Of a stretch of DNA of 64,000 nt, positions 1 to 8,330 are shown piece by piece. The DNA is from Bacillota bacterium. GTDB taxonomy: Bacteria; Bacillota; Clostridia; Acetivibrionales; DSM-1351. Location of the stretch: assembly GCA_023415305.1 (NCBI GenBank), contig JAEZKZ010000102.1:1-64000 (forward strand), read 5' to 3'. The first letter of the stretch is position 1. Each line of letters starts with the position of its first letter. A model generated the notes under the pieces. That model was not told where the DNA came from. It did no database searches and saw only the letters and a program-made list of their open reading frames with translations. The translations under genes and the position numbers were made by a program.

Positions 1-124
1 GGTAAGGGGGGGATATAATGTTGATGAAGTTGTCAGAGGAGTTAATGGGGGCAGCTTAGTTAATCTGGAAACAGTAAAGGTTCCGCCGTTTTTTAATGAT
101 TATATCAGGAACGATGCATTATAA
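1..124 (+). CDS. C-terminal end of an unidentified protein (partial)
   Basis: An open frame enters from the left edge (codons begin at position 2) and stops at TAA 122-124, giving about 40 C-terminal residues that end in FFNDYIRNDAL. The other two forward frames contain early stops. The fragment is too short to assign; it has no membrane segment or metal-binding motif. It is probably not part of the following gene's product, which has its own G-rich ribosome site about 60 bases downstream. Confidence 0.45.
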   Translation, partial: VRGGYNVDEVVRGVNGGSLVNLETVKVPPFFNDYIRNDAL

Positions 125-187
125 CGCTTAGTTTATGGATTTCGGGTTAATAAGGCATGTTTATATGTATGATTACGGGGGGTAAAA

Positions 188-742
188 ATGAAACATAAAC
201 TTATTAGATCTGCCAGTGGCAAAAAGGTAACGGCTTTTAGATTTATTGTTTTTACGATTTGCATTGCAGCACTTTTTTGTATGGATTTTTTTAGAATAGG
301 TGATGAAGGCTTTAAGGTATACAGCGGTGGAGTCAGTACCCCTGACATGCACTTTGGTTATGTACCTGAATGGCTATTCGGCATTATTAATACTCTGGGT
401 AGTGAGGGCAGATTATTTTATCTCAAATTCCTGCTATTTGACTTTATTTTCATAATAAGCTTTGCGTTCACACAGGCTGAAATTATGAAAATAATAATGG
501 GAAGGGCACTACTGGCCGGTAAATGGCGGTATGTTATCAGCCTTTCATATTTGAGAGGCATATTTGATGCTGGTGAAAATATTCTGTTATTAGTAATATT
601 GAAAAACTACCCCGAACAATTAAACGGAATGGCCATAATAGCAGGTATATCTACAAAACTTAAGTTTATCACGTTAGCTCTGTGGGTTGTGTCTGCGTTA
701 GCGGTTTTTATAGTAAGAAAGTTAGGAAACTCTTCAAAGTAA
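188..742 (+). CDS. four-helix integral membrane protein, unknown function
   Basis: 184-residue protein starting at ATG 188 behind a GGGGGG-type ribosome site at 177-182. A basic N-terminus is followed by a hydrophobic segment at about 18-34, then helices at about 80-98, 120-140 (containing a DAGEN motif) and 150-176. I recognise no catalytic or binding motif. It resembles small hypothetical membrane proteins of Clostridia and Paenibacillus, but no function can be given. It lies upstream of a GNAT gene with its own ribosome site, so cotranscription is possible but not shown. Confidence 0.7.
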   Translation: MKHKLIRSASGKKVTAFRFIVFTICIAALFCMDFFRIGDEGFKVYSGGVSTPDMHFGYVPEWLFGIINTLGSEGRLFYLKFLLFDFIFIISFAFTQAEIMKIIMGRALLAGKWRYVISLSYLRGIFDAGENILLLVILKNYPEQLNGMAIIAGISTKLKFITLALWVVSALAVFIVRKLGNSSK

Positions 743-833
743 ATGATTGTGTTGTTATGGATGTCCCTTGACACTTATCAGAAATAAAGCTTTAATATAC
801 TTTATGAATATGAATTGTGAGGGATATAATAGT

Positions 834-1409
834 ATGGAGACTATCAGAAAAATTCAATTAAATGAACTGAAGGATATATATGAACATATAGTTCGGGACT
901 TTGCCGAAGGAGAATACCCCCCGTATAATAAACTGTATGAACATCTGGAAATGAATATTCAAACGGGCTGGATACTGGTGAAGGATGGTAAGGATGTAGC
1001 CTATTCTATATGCGCCGAGGGAGCCGATGGATATGTTCTGATAAGCCTTTTTGCAGTGCTCAAAGGAAACAGGGGAGAAGGTATAGGGACGCTGTTTCTG
1101 GAAAAACTGAAGCAAATTTATTCGGATTCGAAGGGAATTATTGTCGAGATTGAAAAGGCTGAAGAGGCACTTCATGAAGAGGAGACCCGTGTTCGTGAAA
1201 GAAGACTTGAATTCTACAACAGGGCAGGCTTCAGTCTTGTCCCCGGGATTCAATATGCCATATGGGATGTGCCTATGCATTTAATGGTATGTCCATTTAA
1301 AACCGATTTGGATACCATAAATAAGAATATAGGTGAAATTATTTATGAAATATACCTGTTGCTGTTGGGTGAAAGCCACATTCATAAGATGGAGTTCAGA
1401 AGATTATAA
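834..1409 (+). CDS. GNAT family N-acetyltransferase
   Basis: Predicted acetyl-CoA-dependent N-acetyltransferase of 191 residues; substrate unknown. The acetyl-CoA-binding motif A is visible as RGEGIGTLFLEKL at about residues 80-92, and the family's C-terminal pattern RRLEFYNRAGF follows. The frame is open further upstream (to 747), but ATG 834 is preceded by GTGAGGGA at 817-824, a good ribosome site, and the domain starts directly after it, so I chose that start. A bidirectional terminator follows. Family assignment is firm; function is open. Confidence 0.82.
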   Translation: METIRKIQLNELKDIYEHIVRDFAEGEYPPYNKLYEHLEMNIQTGWILVKDGKDVAYSICAEGADGYVLISLFAVLKGNRGEGIGTLFLEKLKQIYSDSKGIIVEIEKAEEALHEEETRVRERRLEFYNRAGFSLVPGIQYAIWDVPMHLMVCPFKTDLDTINKNIGEIIYEIYLLLLGESHIHKMEFRRL

Positions 1410-1425
1410 CTAAATATATAAAATG

Positions 1426-1465
1426 AGCGCCTGTACCCGGATTTACTGGACATACAGGCGCTTTT
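1426..1465. terminator. bidirectional intrinsic terminator
   Basis: Ten-base perfect stem AGCGCCTGTA (1426-1435) / TACAGGCGCT (1453-1462) followed by a T run. It separates the rightward GNAT gene from the leftward helicase gene and can serve both. Confidence 0.85.
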
Positions 1466-1507
1466 AGCTGAGAAATATATTACAGCCTTTTTTATCTTAA
1501 TCAAAAT

Positions 1508-3217
1508 TTATTTACCTAAAATACTTTCCAATAGCCTCTTGAGGAAAGGTTTTTTATTTTTAACTGTTGAAGCAGGAGACTGTACACTTTCGATTGATGG
1601 AGCAATCTTTGCATTAGTGGCTGTAGCCTGTTTGCTCACGTGATTAGTCGCGTGATTAGTTCTGTTGGTATAATTTCTGCGATCGAAACGATCTTTTCCG
1701 GAATTCTGCTTTATTTCTCCTCCAGATTTGCGAACAGCAGGTTTACCTGTAATTTTATTACTGACGTTTTCTTTCCTGTCCGAATACGGCTTCGATTTAT
1801 TAAATGACTTCAATGCCTCCGGGCTTGATTTTACAGGCTTATTCTTACTTGACTGCCTGCGGATACCTTTATCCCCAGAATCCGATGATGATGCAGCTGC
1901 TTTTCCAGACACTGAAGAAGGTGCTTTGGATTTTCCAGACACGGAGGAAGCAGCTTTGGATTTTGCAGACACCGATGAAGCTGGTTTAGATTTACCAGAA
2001 GGTAATGAGGATGCCTTTCGAGGTGCTCTGGCCGGCTTTTCCTTGAGCTTGTTGGCTTCAAGCCAGCTTTGTGCTTCGGCACTTCGCTTGGTAAACAGCT
2101 CCTCAGATGGCAGATCAGCTTCCGGTATCATCGCACCAATATGTTCCTCTATTTCGTAAAGGCTCATTATATCATCACTTGTTACAAGGGAAAGGGCTCT
2201 TCCACCATTTCCGGCTCTTCCGGTTCGACCTATTCTGTGAACGTAGCTGTCCTTTTCAACAGGGACATCATAGTTAATTACCAGAGAAAGATTATCGATA
2301 TGAATACCTCTGGCGGCAACGTCGGTTGCCACAAGAATATGAAATTTACCCTGCTTGAATTCGGAAATAGTTTTTGTTCTCCTGCCCTGTGGGATATCTC
2401 CATGAATCGCTTCAGAAGCATACCCCTGTTTGGTTAAAAAGCTTTGAACCTTATCAACAGCCATTCTTGTATTACAGAAAATCATACAGCTTTCGGGCTG
2501 TTCAACCAGTAATAGTCGATTTAACTGAGTTCTTTTTTCATTTGGTTGCACTCTGTAATATTCCTGTTGGATGGTATCTACCGTTTTGGTTTGAGATTCA
2601 ATTTCTATTGTTTCGGGATTCTTCATATAGTCACTGCATATCCTGTGTATTTCAGGAGGCATTGTGGCTGAAAAGAGCAGAGTAACCCTGTTTTTCGGAA
2701 CAGACCGGATTATTCTTTTAACCTGGTCAAGGAATCCCATATCCAGCATTCTGTCTGCTTCATCCAATACAAGAAAACGTATGTTTTTTGTAACCAAATT
2801 TCCCTGCTGAATGTGGTCAAAAACTCTGCCCGGAGTACCTGTTACAATAGAGACACCATTTTTTAAAGCCTGTATCTCGGTATTAATACTATGCTGTCCG
2901 TATACAGCAGTGGTTTTGTGATTAAGGTAACGGCCCATTTTTTTTATGTCACTGTCCACCTGAACAGCAAGCTCACGGACGGGTGTCAGAATTAAACCCT
3001 GTGGGCCATTGCCTTCAGGATCGGTCATTTGAAGCATAGATACTCCAAATACTGCAGTTTTACCACTGCCTGTCTTGGACATAACTATAAGATCTTCATT
3101 ATTCAGTATATGTGGTATTGCTCTGCTCTGTACCTCAGTCGGTGTTTGGAAGCCCATATCTTCGAGGGCCTTTAAAATTGGTTCTGAAATGCCTAAATTA
3201 TTAAAACTGTTTTCCAT
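1508..3217 (-). CDS. DEAD-box ATP-dependent RNA helicase with repetitive basic tail
   Basis: 569-residue RNA helicase expected to unwind RNA duplexes in ribosome assembly or mRNA turnover. The motifs are in order: Q motif GFQTPTEVQ (22-30), motif I SKTGSGKT (47-54), DEAD (152-155), SAT (183-185), and motif VI HRIGRTGR (327-334). From about residue 395 the protein is a low-complexity Lys/Ser/Ala tail with 10-residue repeats of the type SGKSKxxSSV, and then an Asn/Thr-rich part. Such basic tails bind RNA and are common in CshA/DeaD-like proteins. ATG 3217 follows an AAGATATT-type weak leader. Paralogue assignment (CshA, CshB, DeaD) cannot be made from motifs alone. Confidence 0.93.
   Translation of the reverse strand: MENSFNNLGISEPILKALEDMGFQTPTEVQSRAIPHILNNEDLIVMSKTGSGKTAVFGVSMLQMTDPEGNGPQGLILTPVRELAVQVDSDIKKMGRYLNHKTTAVYGQHSINTEIQALKNGVSIVTGTPGRVFDHIQQGNLVTKNIRFLVLDEADRMLDMGFLDQVKRIIRSVPKNRVTLLFSATMPPEIHRICSDYMKNPETIEIESQTKTVDTIQQEYYRVQPNEKRTQLNRLLLVEQPESCMIFCNTRMAVDKVQSFLTKQGYASEAIHGDIPQGRRTKTISEFKQGKFHILVATDVAARGIHIDNLSLVINYDVPVEKDSYVHRIGRTGRAGNGGRALSLVTSDDIMSLYEIEEHIGAMIPEADLPSEELFTKRSAEAQSWLEANKLKEKPARAPRKASSLPSGKSKPASSVSAKSKAASSVSGKSKAPSSVSGKAAASSSDSGDKGIRRQSSKNKPVKSSPEALKSFNKSKPYSDRKENVSNKITGKPAVRKSGGEIKQNSGKDRFDRRNYTNRTNHATNHVSKQATATNAKIAPSIESVQSPASTVKNKKPFLKRLLESILGK
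1901..1990 (-). repeat. 30-bp tandem repeat within the helicase tail
   Basis: Three consecutive 30-base units (1901-1930, 1931-1960, 1961-1990), about 80-90% identical, with a decayed fourth unit after. They encode the 10-residue Ser/Lys/Ala repeats of the helicase tail. In-frame length variation between strains would be expected here. Confidence 0.85.
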
Positions 3218-3512
3218 AATATCTTCTTTCGTTGTTTAGAATGTTAAGATTATATCATTAAATTAAGTTTTTTTCCATACAGTAAGCCTGGCGTTTGATA
3301 ACTGCTCTCTTTATCAGAGTAAATTTATGTATCCCCTATAGAAATTTTTTCGGATTATTTATTAGTTTATACAAAACTGTAAGTAAAAACCCCATTCCGT
3401 TCGTATATTAATAATAATAGGATAAAAAACAGGTAGAGTAATAAATTATATTACTATCTATTGTAGTATAAGAAAGTAAAATGAAACTAACTCTGCCGGA
3501 AATGGAGACGCT

Positions 3513-3833
3513 ATGATAGTAACTACAACACCTTCGGTTGAAGGAAGAAAAGTAATTGATTACAGGGGCATTGTTTTTGGAGAAGTTATTTCGGGGGTAG
3601 ACTTTATTAAGGATTTTGCAGCAGGCCTTACCAACTTTTTCGGAGGCAGGTCGAATTCCTATGAAGGCGAACTTGTACAAGCAAGGGAAAATGCAATAGC
3701 AGAGATGATTAGAAGAGCTGATAGTATGGGTGCAAACGCAATAGTAGGAGTGGATATCGACTATGAAGTACTCGGTCAGGGTAATAACATGCTGATGGTT
3801 ACTGCTTCGGGAACTGCTGTTGTTATTGAGTAG
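3513..3833 (+). CDS. UPF0145 / YbjQ family protein
   Basis: 106-residue small cytosolic protein of the YbjQ/UPF0145 family (often described as a putative heavy-metal-binding domain). The family signature is clear: N-terminal TTTPSVEGRKV, the GIVFGEVISG turn, ARENAIAEM and GANAIVGVDIDYEVLG. Length is typical. ATG 3513 lies about 6 bases after GGAGACGC. It is expressed divergently from the helicase gene. The physiological role of the family is not established. Confidence 0.88.
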   Translation: MIVTTTPSVEGRKVIDYRGIVFGEVISGVDFIKDFAAGLTNFFGGRSNSYEGELVQARENAIAEMIRRADSMGANAIVGVDIDYEVLGQGNNMLMVTASGTAVVIE

Positions 3834-4013
3834 ATTTTGTTAGATTAATTAAATATCTATTTTTTATTTTTGAGTAACTTTAGTTTTGAGAAATCGTGGT
3901 AAAATCATAAGCTGAAAATTTTAACGGCAGTATTGATATTCACGGATACAACTGATAATATGTGTTTTGTGGCCTCCGGCTTCGTTATATAATCTTGGAT
4001 TTGAGGTTTCAGA

Positions 4014-5186
4014 ATGATCACACTATTACTTGTAATTATATACTTGTCGTTTATAAGCTTAGGTTTACCCGACTCGCTGCTTGGATCCGCTTGGCCTGCA
4101 ATGAGAACAGATATGGCTTTGCCGGTTTCCTTTGCCGGAATCCTTTCGTTTATAATAACTGGGGGTACAATAATTTCCAGCCTCCTGAGTAGTAAAGTAA
4201 TCCGGAGATTCGGAACCGGGAAGGTAACAGCTGTCAGTGTAGGTATGACAGCATTTGCTCTTATGGGCTTTTCAATGTCACCGGGGTTTTTGTGGCTATG
4301 TATTCTTGCGGTACCTCTAGGATTGGGTGCCGGCTCGGTTGATGCTGCCTTGAACAATTTTGTGGCTCTTCATTATAAAGCCAGCCATATGAGTTGGCTT
4401 CACTGTTTTTGGGGTGTTGGAGCTACGGCCGGCCCCATTATTATGTCGCTTTTTTTAAGCAGAGAAGCCGGATGGAAAATTGGTTACAGAACTATAGGCA
4501 TTATACAGGTATGTCTGGTTATTATACTTTTTGCTTCACTGCCATTATGGAGAAAGGTAGGCGGAAGTACAAAAACCGAGGAACTAACCGGAGCCTCTCC
4601 AAAGTTTAATGATATTCTGCGTATTCATGGAGCAAAACCGGCATTTTTTACTTTTTTCTGTTACTGCGCGTTAGAATCATCTGCCGGCCTTTGGGGTAGC
4701 AGTTACCTTGTTTTAATCAAGGGTGTTTCCTCAGGAACAGCTGCAAAGCTGGTATCACTGTATTACTTTGGAATTACGCTGGGAAGGTTCATTTCCGGCT
4801 TTATAACAATGAAGCTTAGTAACAGGTCGTTGATAAGAATCGGAGAGATAGTTATAATAGCCGGTTTGGTATGCTTGCTGCTTCCAACTGATATTGTTTT
4901 AATTCAGACAGTTGGTTTCTTAATCATAGGATTGGGTTGTGCTCCTGTTTTCCCCAGCTTGATACATGAAACACCGACACGGTTCGGAAAGGACTTGTCT
5001 CAAGCCTTTATAGGAATACAAATGGCATGTGCCTATATAGGCTCGGCTCTTATGCCGCCAATATTCGGTTTTGTCGCACAGAGAACTTCATTCGCCCTGT
5101 TTCCATTCTTTTTGCTGGCTGCTTTATTATTAATGACTCTGGCAAATGAGAGGATCAATAGTAGCAAAACCAATCTCAAACTTTAA
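4014..5186 (+). CDS. MFS transporter (fucose/sugar-permease-like)
   Basis: 390-residue, about 12-helix major facilitator. It begins directly with a hydrophobic helix (MITLLLVIIYLSFISLGLPDS) and shows the loop 2-3 type sequence SSKVIRRFGTGKV at about residues 61-73. The sequence LGLPDSLLGSAWPAM resembles FucP/YfkF-like Gram-positive MFS proteins. TTGAGG at 3997-4002 is the ribosome site. A terminator follows at once, so the gene is monocistronic. The substrate cannot be read from the sequence. Confidence 0.87.
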   Translation: MITLLLVIIYLSFISLGLPDSLLGSAWPAMRTDMALPVSFAGILSFIITGGTIISSLLSSKVIRRFGTGKVTAVSVGMTAFALMGFSMSPGFLWLCILAVPLGLGAGSVDAALNNFVALHYKASHMSWLHCFWGVGATAGPIIMSLFLSREAGWKIGYRTIGIIQVCLVIILFASLPLWRKVGGSTKTEELTGASPKFNDILRIHGAKPAFFTFFCYCALESSAGLWGSSYLVLIKGVSSGTAAKLVSLYYFGITLGRFISGFITMKLSNRSLIRIGEIVIIAGLVCLLLPTDIVLIQTVGFLIIGLGCAPVFPSLIHETPTRFGKDLSQAFIGIQMACAYIGSALMPPIFGFVAQRTSFALFPFFLLAALLLMTLANERINSSKTNLKL

Positions 5187-5240
5187 TTAAATATTGCATT
5201 AAAATGAATATATTTCAATAAAAATGCAGACTATAGCAAT

Positions 5241-5280
5241 AAAGAGCATCCTGCCAAAATGGTATGGATGCTCTTTATTT
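5241..5280 (+). terminator. intrinsic terminator after the MFS gene
   Basis: Perfect 10-base stem AAAGAGCATC (5241-5250) / GATGCTCTTT (5267-5276) with a 16-base loop, followed by ATTT. It lies between the MFS gene and the export operon. Confidence 0.85.
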
Positions 5281-5305
5281 ATGATACAGGAGGATACTCT
5301 TAATA

Positions 5306-6193
5306 ATGCTACCCAGAAAGAAGCCCGGAAGAAGTAAGTGGATAATTGCTATTGTTTTTTTACTTTTGGCAGCCGTTGCCGTTACCCTTTATTTTACAGG
5401 AAGGGATTCCAAACTTTATGAGAGTGTTAAGGCAGGTCGGGGAGACATATCCACCTATCATTCTTTTTCCGGCAATATTGAGGCTAAAAACCGACAGGCC
5501 GTGATTTCGGGAATGGTTATGCAGATATCTGATATATATGTTTATGAAGGCGATAAGGTTAAAAAAGGTGATATACTGGCTGAAACCTCAACAGGAGACG
5601 AGTTTGTCGCAGATATTAACGGAGAGGTTGCCAACATCAATATTGAGGAAAATACAATGGTGATGGCTGGGGCAAAGCTGATGGATATAGTTGACTATAA
5701 CAACCTGGAAATTAATGTGCGGGTTGACGAATATGATATAGGTTCTCTTAAAAAAGGTAAGGAAGCTGCTGTAAAAATAGGTGCACTGAACAAAGAACTC
5801 AAGGGTAAAATAAGGGATATTTCACGGGAGGGCATTGTTGTAAATGGATTGACGTTCTTCACTGCAACAGTTGACCTGGACCGGGATCAAGACTTAAGGG
5901 TAGGCATGTCGGCGGAAGTACGGCTTGTTAATAATACTGTCAAAGGGGTCATTACAATACCTATGTCAGTGGTTCAGTTTGATGAAAACAACAAACCGTA
6001 TGTGCTTAAGGAGAACGAAAAGGGTAGGCCGGTCAGAACCGATATAGTAACCGGCATAAATAACGGTACGATAGTAGAGGTTAAAGAAGGTGTTGCTGAT
6101 GGAGAGGCTATTTTATATCATAATCCCGATGAAATGGACGGGATGAGCTTTAGAGGTCCAAGAACCAGCAGGAACAGCGGAGGCGCTGATTGA
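5306..6193 (+). CDS. MacA-like efflux adaptor (HlyD/RND adaptor family)
   Basis: 295-residue membrane-anchored adaptor subunit for the MacB-type ABC exporter encoded next. One N-terminal helix (about 12-30) follows the basic MLPRKKPGRSK. The outside part has the split lipoyl/barrel-sandwich fold (FSGNIEAKNRQAVISGMV ... GDKVKKGDILAE, then NGEVANINIEEN) and a beta-barrel region with the VGMSAEVRL signature at about 210. In Gram-positives the adaptor spans membrane to cell wall. AGGAGG at 5289-5294 precedes ATG 5306. The stop overlaps the ATPase start by one base (TGATG), so the two are translationally coupled. Confidence 0.88.
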   Translation: MLPRKKPGRSKWIIAIVFLLLAAVAVTLYFTGRDSKLYESVKAGRGDISTYHSFSGNIEAKNRQAVISGMVMQISDIYVYEGDKVKKGDILAETSTGDEFVADINGEVANINIEENTMVMAGAKLMDIVDYNNLEINVRVDEYDIGSLKKGKEAAVKIGALNKELKGKIRDISREGIVVNGLTFFTATVDLDRDQDLRVGMSAEVRLVNNTVKGVITIPMSVVQFDENNKPYVLKENEKGRPVRTDIVTGINNGTIVEVKEGVADGEAILYHNPDEMDGMSFRGPRTSRNSGGAD

Positions 6194-6876
6194 TGGGTAG
6201 AATACTCGAGATGAAAAATATTTCAAAGAGCTACTTCATGAATTATGAGGAGCTTGAAGTACTTCATAATGTAAATCTCTCAGTTGGTTCTGGGGAGTTT
6301 TTATCAATACTTGGACCCTCCGGATCGGGGAAATCTACCATGATGAATATTATTGGCTGTCTGGATGTACCAACTTCAGGAAGCTATTTTCTCTCGGGGA
6401 AAGATATAAGTCAGCTTGATGAAATTGAACTGGCCAAGGTCAGGAACAGAGAAATTGGCTTTGTATTTCAAAGCTTTCACCTGCTGCCCAGATTATCAGC
6501 TCTGCAAAATGTGGAACTCCCTCTTATTTATTCGGGAATGCCATATTCGGTAAGACAGAAGAGGTCAAAAGATATTCTTGAGAGGGTAGGACTGTCAGAC
6601 AAGATGAGTAATCTGCCTAATCAGCTTTCGGGTGGGCAGCAGCAACGTGTAGCAATTGCCCGCGCACTGGTCACAGAACCAACAATCCTGCTTGCCGACG
6701 AGCCTACAGGTGCTCTTGACCAGAAAACCGGGCTTCAGGTTATGGAATTGTTTGAAGAAATAAACCGGGACGGCAGGACAATAATCATGATAACCCATGA
6801 TACAGGGATAGCACAGCGGGCAAAAAGGGTAGTAAACATTCTGGACGGAAGGATATCGGAAGGCAGTTGTCAGTAG
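6193..6876 (+). CDS. ABC transporter ATPase (MacB/LolD type)
   Basis: ATP-hydrolysing subunit of the MacA/ATPase/MacB exporter, 227 residues. Walker A GPSGSGKST lies at 41-49, Q-loop FVFQSFHLLP at about 93-102, signature LSGGQQQR at about 139-146, Walker B ILLADEPTGALD and the H-loop ITHD follow. I place the start at ATG 6193, which overlaps the upstream TGA (TGATG), rather than the in-frame TTG at 6190. The permease gene follows after an unusual 150-base spacer. Confidence 0.92.
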   Translation: MGRILEMKNISKSYFMNYEELEVLHNVNLSVGSGEFLSILGPSGSGKSTMMNIIGCLDVPTSGSYFLSGKDISQLDEIELAKVRNREIGFVFQSFHLLPRLSALQNVELPLIYSGMPYSVRQKRSKDILERVGLSDKMSNLPNQLSGGQQQRVAIARALVTEPTILLADEPTGALDQKTGLQVMELFEEINRDGRTIIMITHDTGIAQRAKRVVNILDGRISEGSCQ

Positions 6877-7020
6877 GTCGACAGCAGGAAGTCAGCAGGC
6901 AGAAGGCAGTAGTGAGTAGCAGCGGTGAAAGAAGTCGGAAGATATATCGGATAAACAGCGATCAGAATCAGCCGCAGAGGTTAGCAGCAGGGAGAGTCAG
7001 CAGAAAGCTGCGAGCAGACG
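6877..7020. repeat. degenerate CAG/AGGCAG-rich low-complexity spacer
   Basis: About 145 bases between the ATPase and the permease consist of imperfect, purine-rich repetitions of GTCAGCAGGCAG-like and AGCAG words. The composition differs sharply from the AT-rich spacers around it. No ORF of note or hairpin terminator is visible, and the AAGGAGG ribosome site of the permease (7021-7027) follows at once. Confidence 0.7.
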
Positions 7021-7033
7021 AAGGAGGTGTGTG

Positions 7034-8206
7034 ATGCTCTGGGAAAGTATAAGAATGTCCTGGGAGAATATAGTTAAAAACAAGCTCAGGTCAGCTCTTA
7101 CAATGCTTGGTATAGTTATCGGAGTTGCATCTATTATTGCACTCATAACAATTGTTCAGGGTGCAACAGCCAGCATTAGTAATGAAGTTAATTCGCTGGG
7201 TGTAAACAAGATAATGGTCAATGTAACAGGAACTCCTCTTAAGGCAGGTTTGACGAATGATGACATCAAAGCCATCTCCGGCTTGAAGAATATCAGCGGA
7301 GTATCTCCAACAATTGCCGGAAAAACGTCAATTGTGTATAAGGGTACTATTAAGGAGAAAGTTACAGTACAGGGAAAAAATGAAGTGTTCTTTAAAACCG
7401 ATAATAGTTTGCTGAAATCCGGCAGGTCTATAAATATACTTGATATTTATTCTAAAAACCAGGTTGCCCTATTAGGAAACGATGTTGTTAAGGATTTATT
7501 CTACGGAATAAACCCAATCGGAGAAGAAATAATAATTAACGGAACTGCTTATACTGTAATAGGAACACTTGAAGCTTCAAGCGGTTTCGGTATGAGTTCC
7601 AATAATGAAACTGTTATTATTCCCTATACCACTGCCCTGAGAAGTCTGGGGATAAAAAGTGTTTCCAGCCTTGATGTATATCTGAAGGATACAGATATGG
7701 CTGATCAAACAGTAATTGATATTAAGGGGATACTGAGCCAGGCATTCAATTATAAGGAGGAAGCTTACACTGTATTCAACATGGGAGATATGATAGAGTC
7801 CTTCCAGAATATGATGGGTATCATGTCCATGCTGCTGGCCGGAATTGCAGCAATTTCGCTTGTAGTAGGGGGGATTGGCATCATGAATATGATGTTGGTT
7901 TCCATAACTGAAAGAACCACTGAAATAGGGCTCAGGAAAGCCCTTGGAGCTACCCCTGATAAAATTCAGATACAGTTTATAATTGAAGCCATATTTCTTT
8001 CGGTCATAGGAGGCGTTATCGGGCTGTTAGCAGGCAGTATACTGGCATATACTGCGGCATTACTGATCGGGATTATTTTTTCAATCTCAATAACAACGGT
8101 AGCATTGGCTGTAGGCTTTTCTGCCGCAGTGGGAATTATTTTCGGTTATATGCCGGCTCGTAAGGCAAGCAGACTCAATCCCATTGATGCCTTAAGAAGC
8201 TTATGA
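7034..8206 (+). CDS. MacB-like ABC transporter permease (FtsX domain)
   Basis: 390-residue permease of the MacAB-type exporter. One N-terminal helix (about 20-43, SALTMLGIVIGVASIIALITI) is followed by a large outside MacB_PCD domain and a C-terminal FtsX block of three helices with the characteristic GGIGIMNMMLVSITERTTEIGLRKALGA at about 280-308. I chose ATG 7034, 6 bases after AAGGAGG, over the in-frame GTG 7031. Substrates of such exporters include antibiotics, peptides and lipids; this one cannot be specified. Confidence 0.92.
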   Translation: MLWESIRMSWENIVKNKLRSALTMLGIVIGVASIIALITIVQGATASISNEVNSLGVNKIMVNVTGTPLKAGLTNDDIKAISGLKNISGVSPTIAGKTSIVYKGTIKEKVTVQGKNEVFFKTDNSLLKSGRSINILDIYSKNQVALLGNDVVKDLFYGINPIGEEIIINGTAYTVIGTLEASSGFGMSSNNETVIIPYTTALRSLGIKSVSSLDVYLKDTDMADQTVIDIKGILSQAFNYKEEAYTVFNMGDMIESFQNMMGIMSMLLAGIAAISLVVGGIGIMNMMLVSITERTTEIGLRKALGATPDKIQIQFIIEAIFLSVIGGVIGLLAGSILAYTAALLIGIIFSISITTVALAVGFSAAVGIIFGYMPARKASRLNPIDALRSL

Positions 8207-8258
8207 CGAGGCGATAATAGCTATCCCCAACCTCGTTGAATCTAGGTGTTATAATCTT

Positions 8259-8288
8259 TTGTTTCATTATATAAAAATCAGGTATAAT
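8259..8288 (+). promoter_or_regulatory. probable sigma-A promoter of the PEP/pyruvate-binding gene
   Basis: TTGTTT (8259-8264), an 18-base spacer and TATAAT (8283-8288), about 40 bases before the start codon. The -10 box is a perfect consensus; the -35 is partial. Confidence 0.5.
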
Positions 8289-8330
8289 TATATTAGTAAA
8301 AAATAAAAGTCATATCAGCAGAGGTGCATT

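Noticed and set aside
6877..7020. Hidden small gene in the CAG-rich spacer
   Set aside because: Frames are interrupted by stops and there is no initiation site apart from that of the permease gene.
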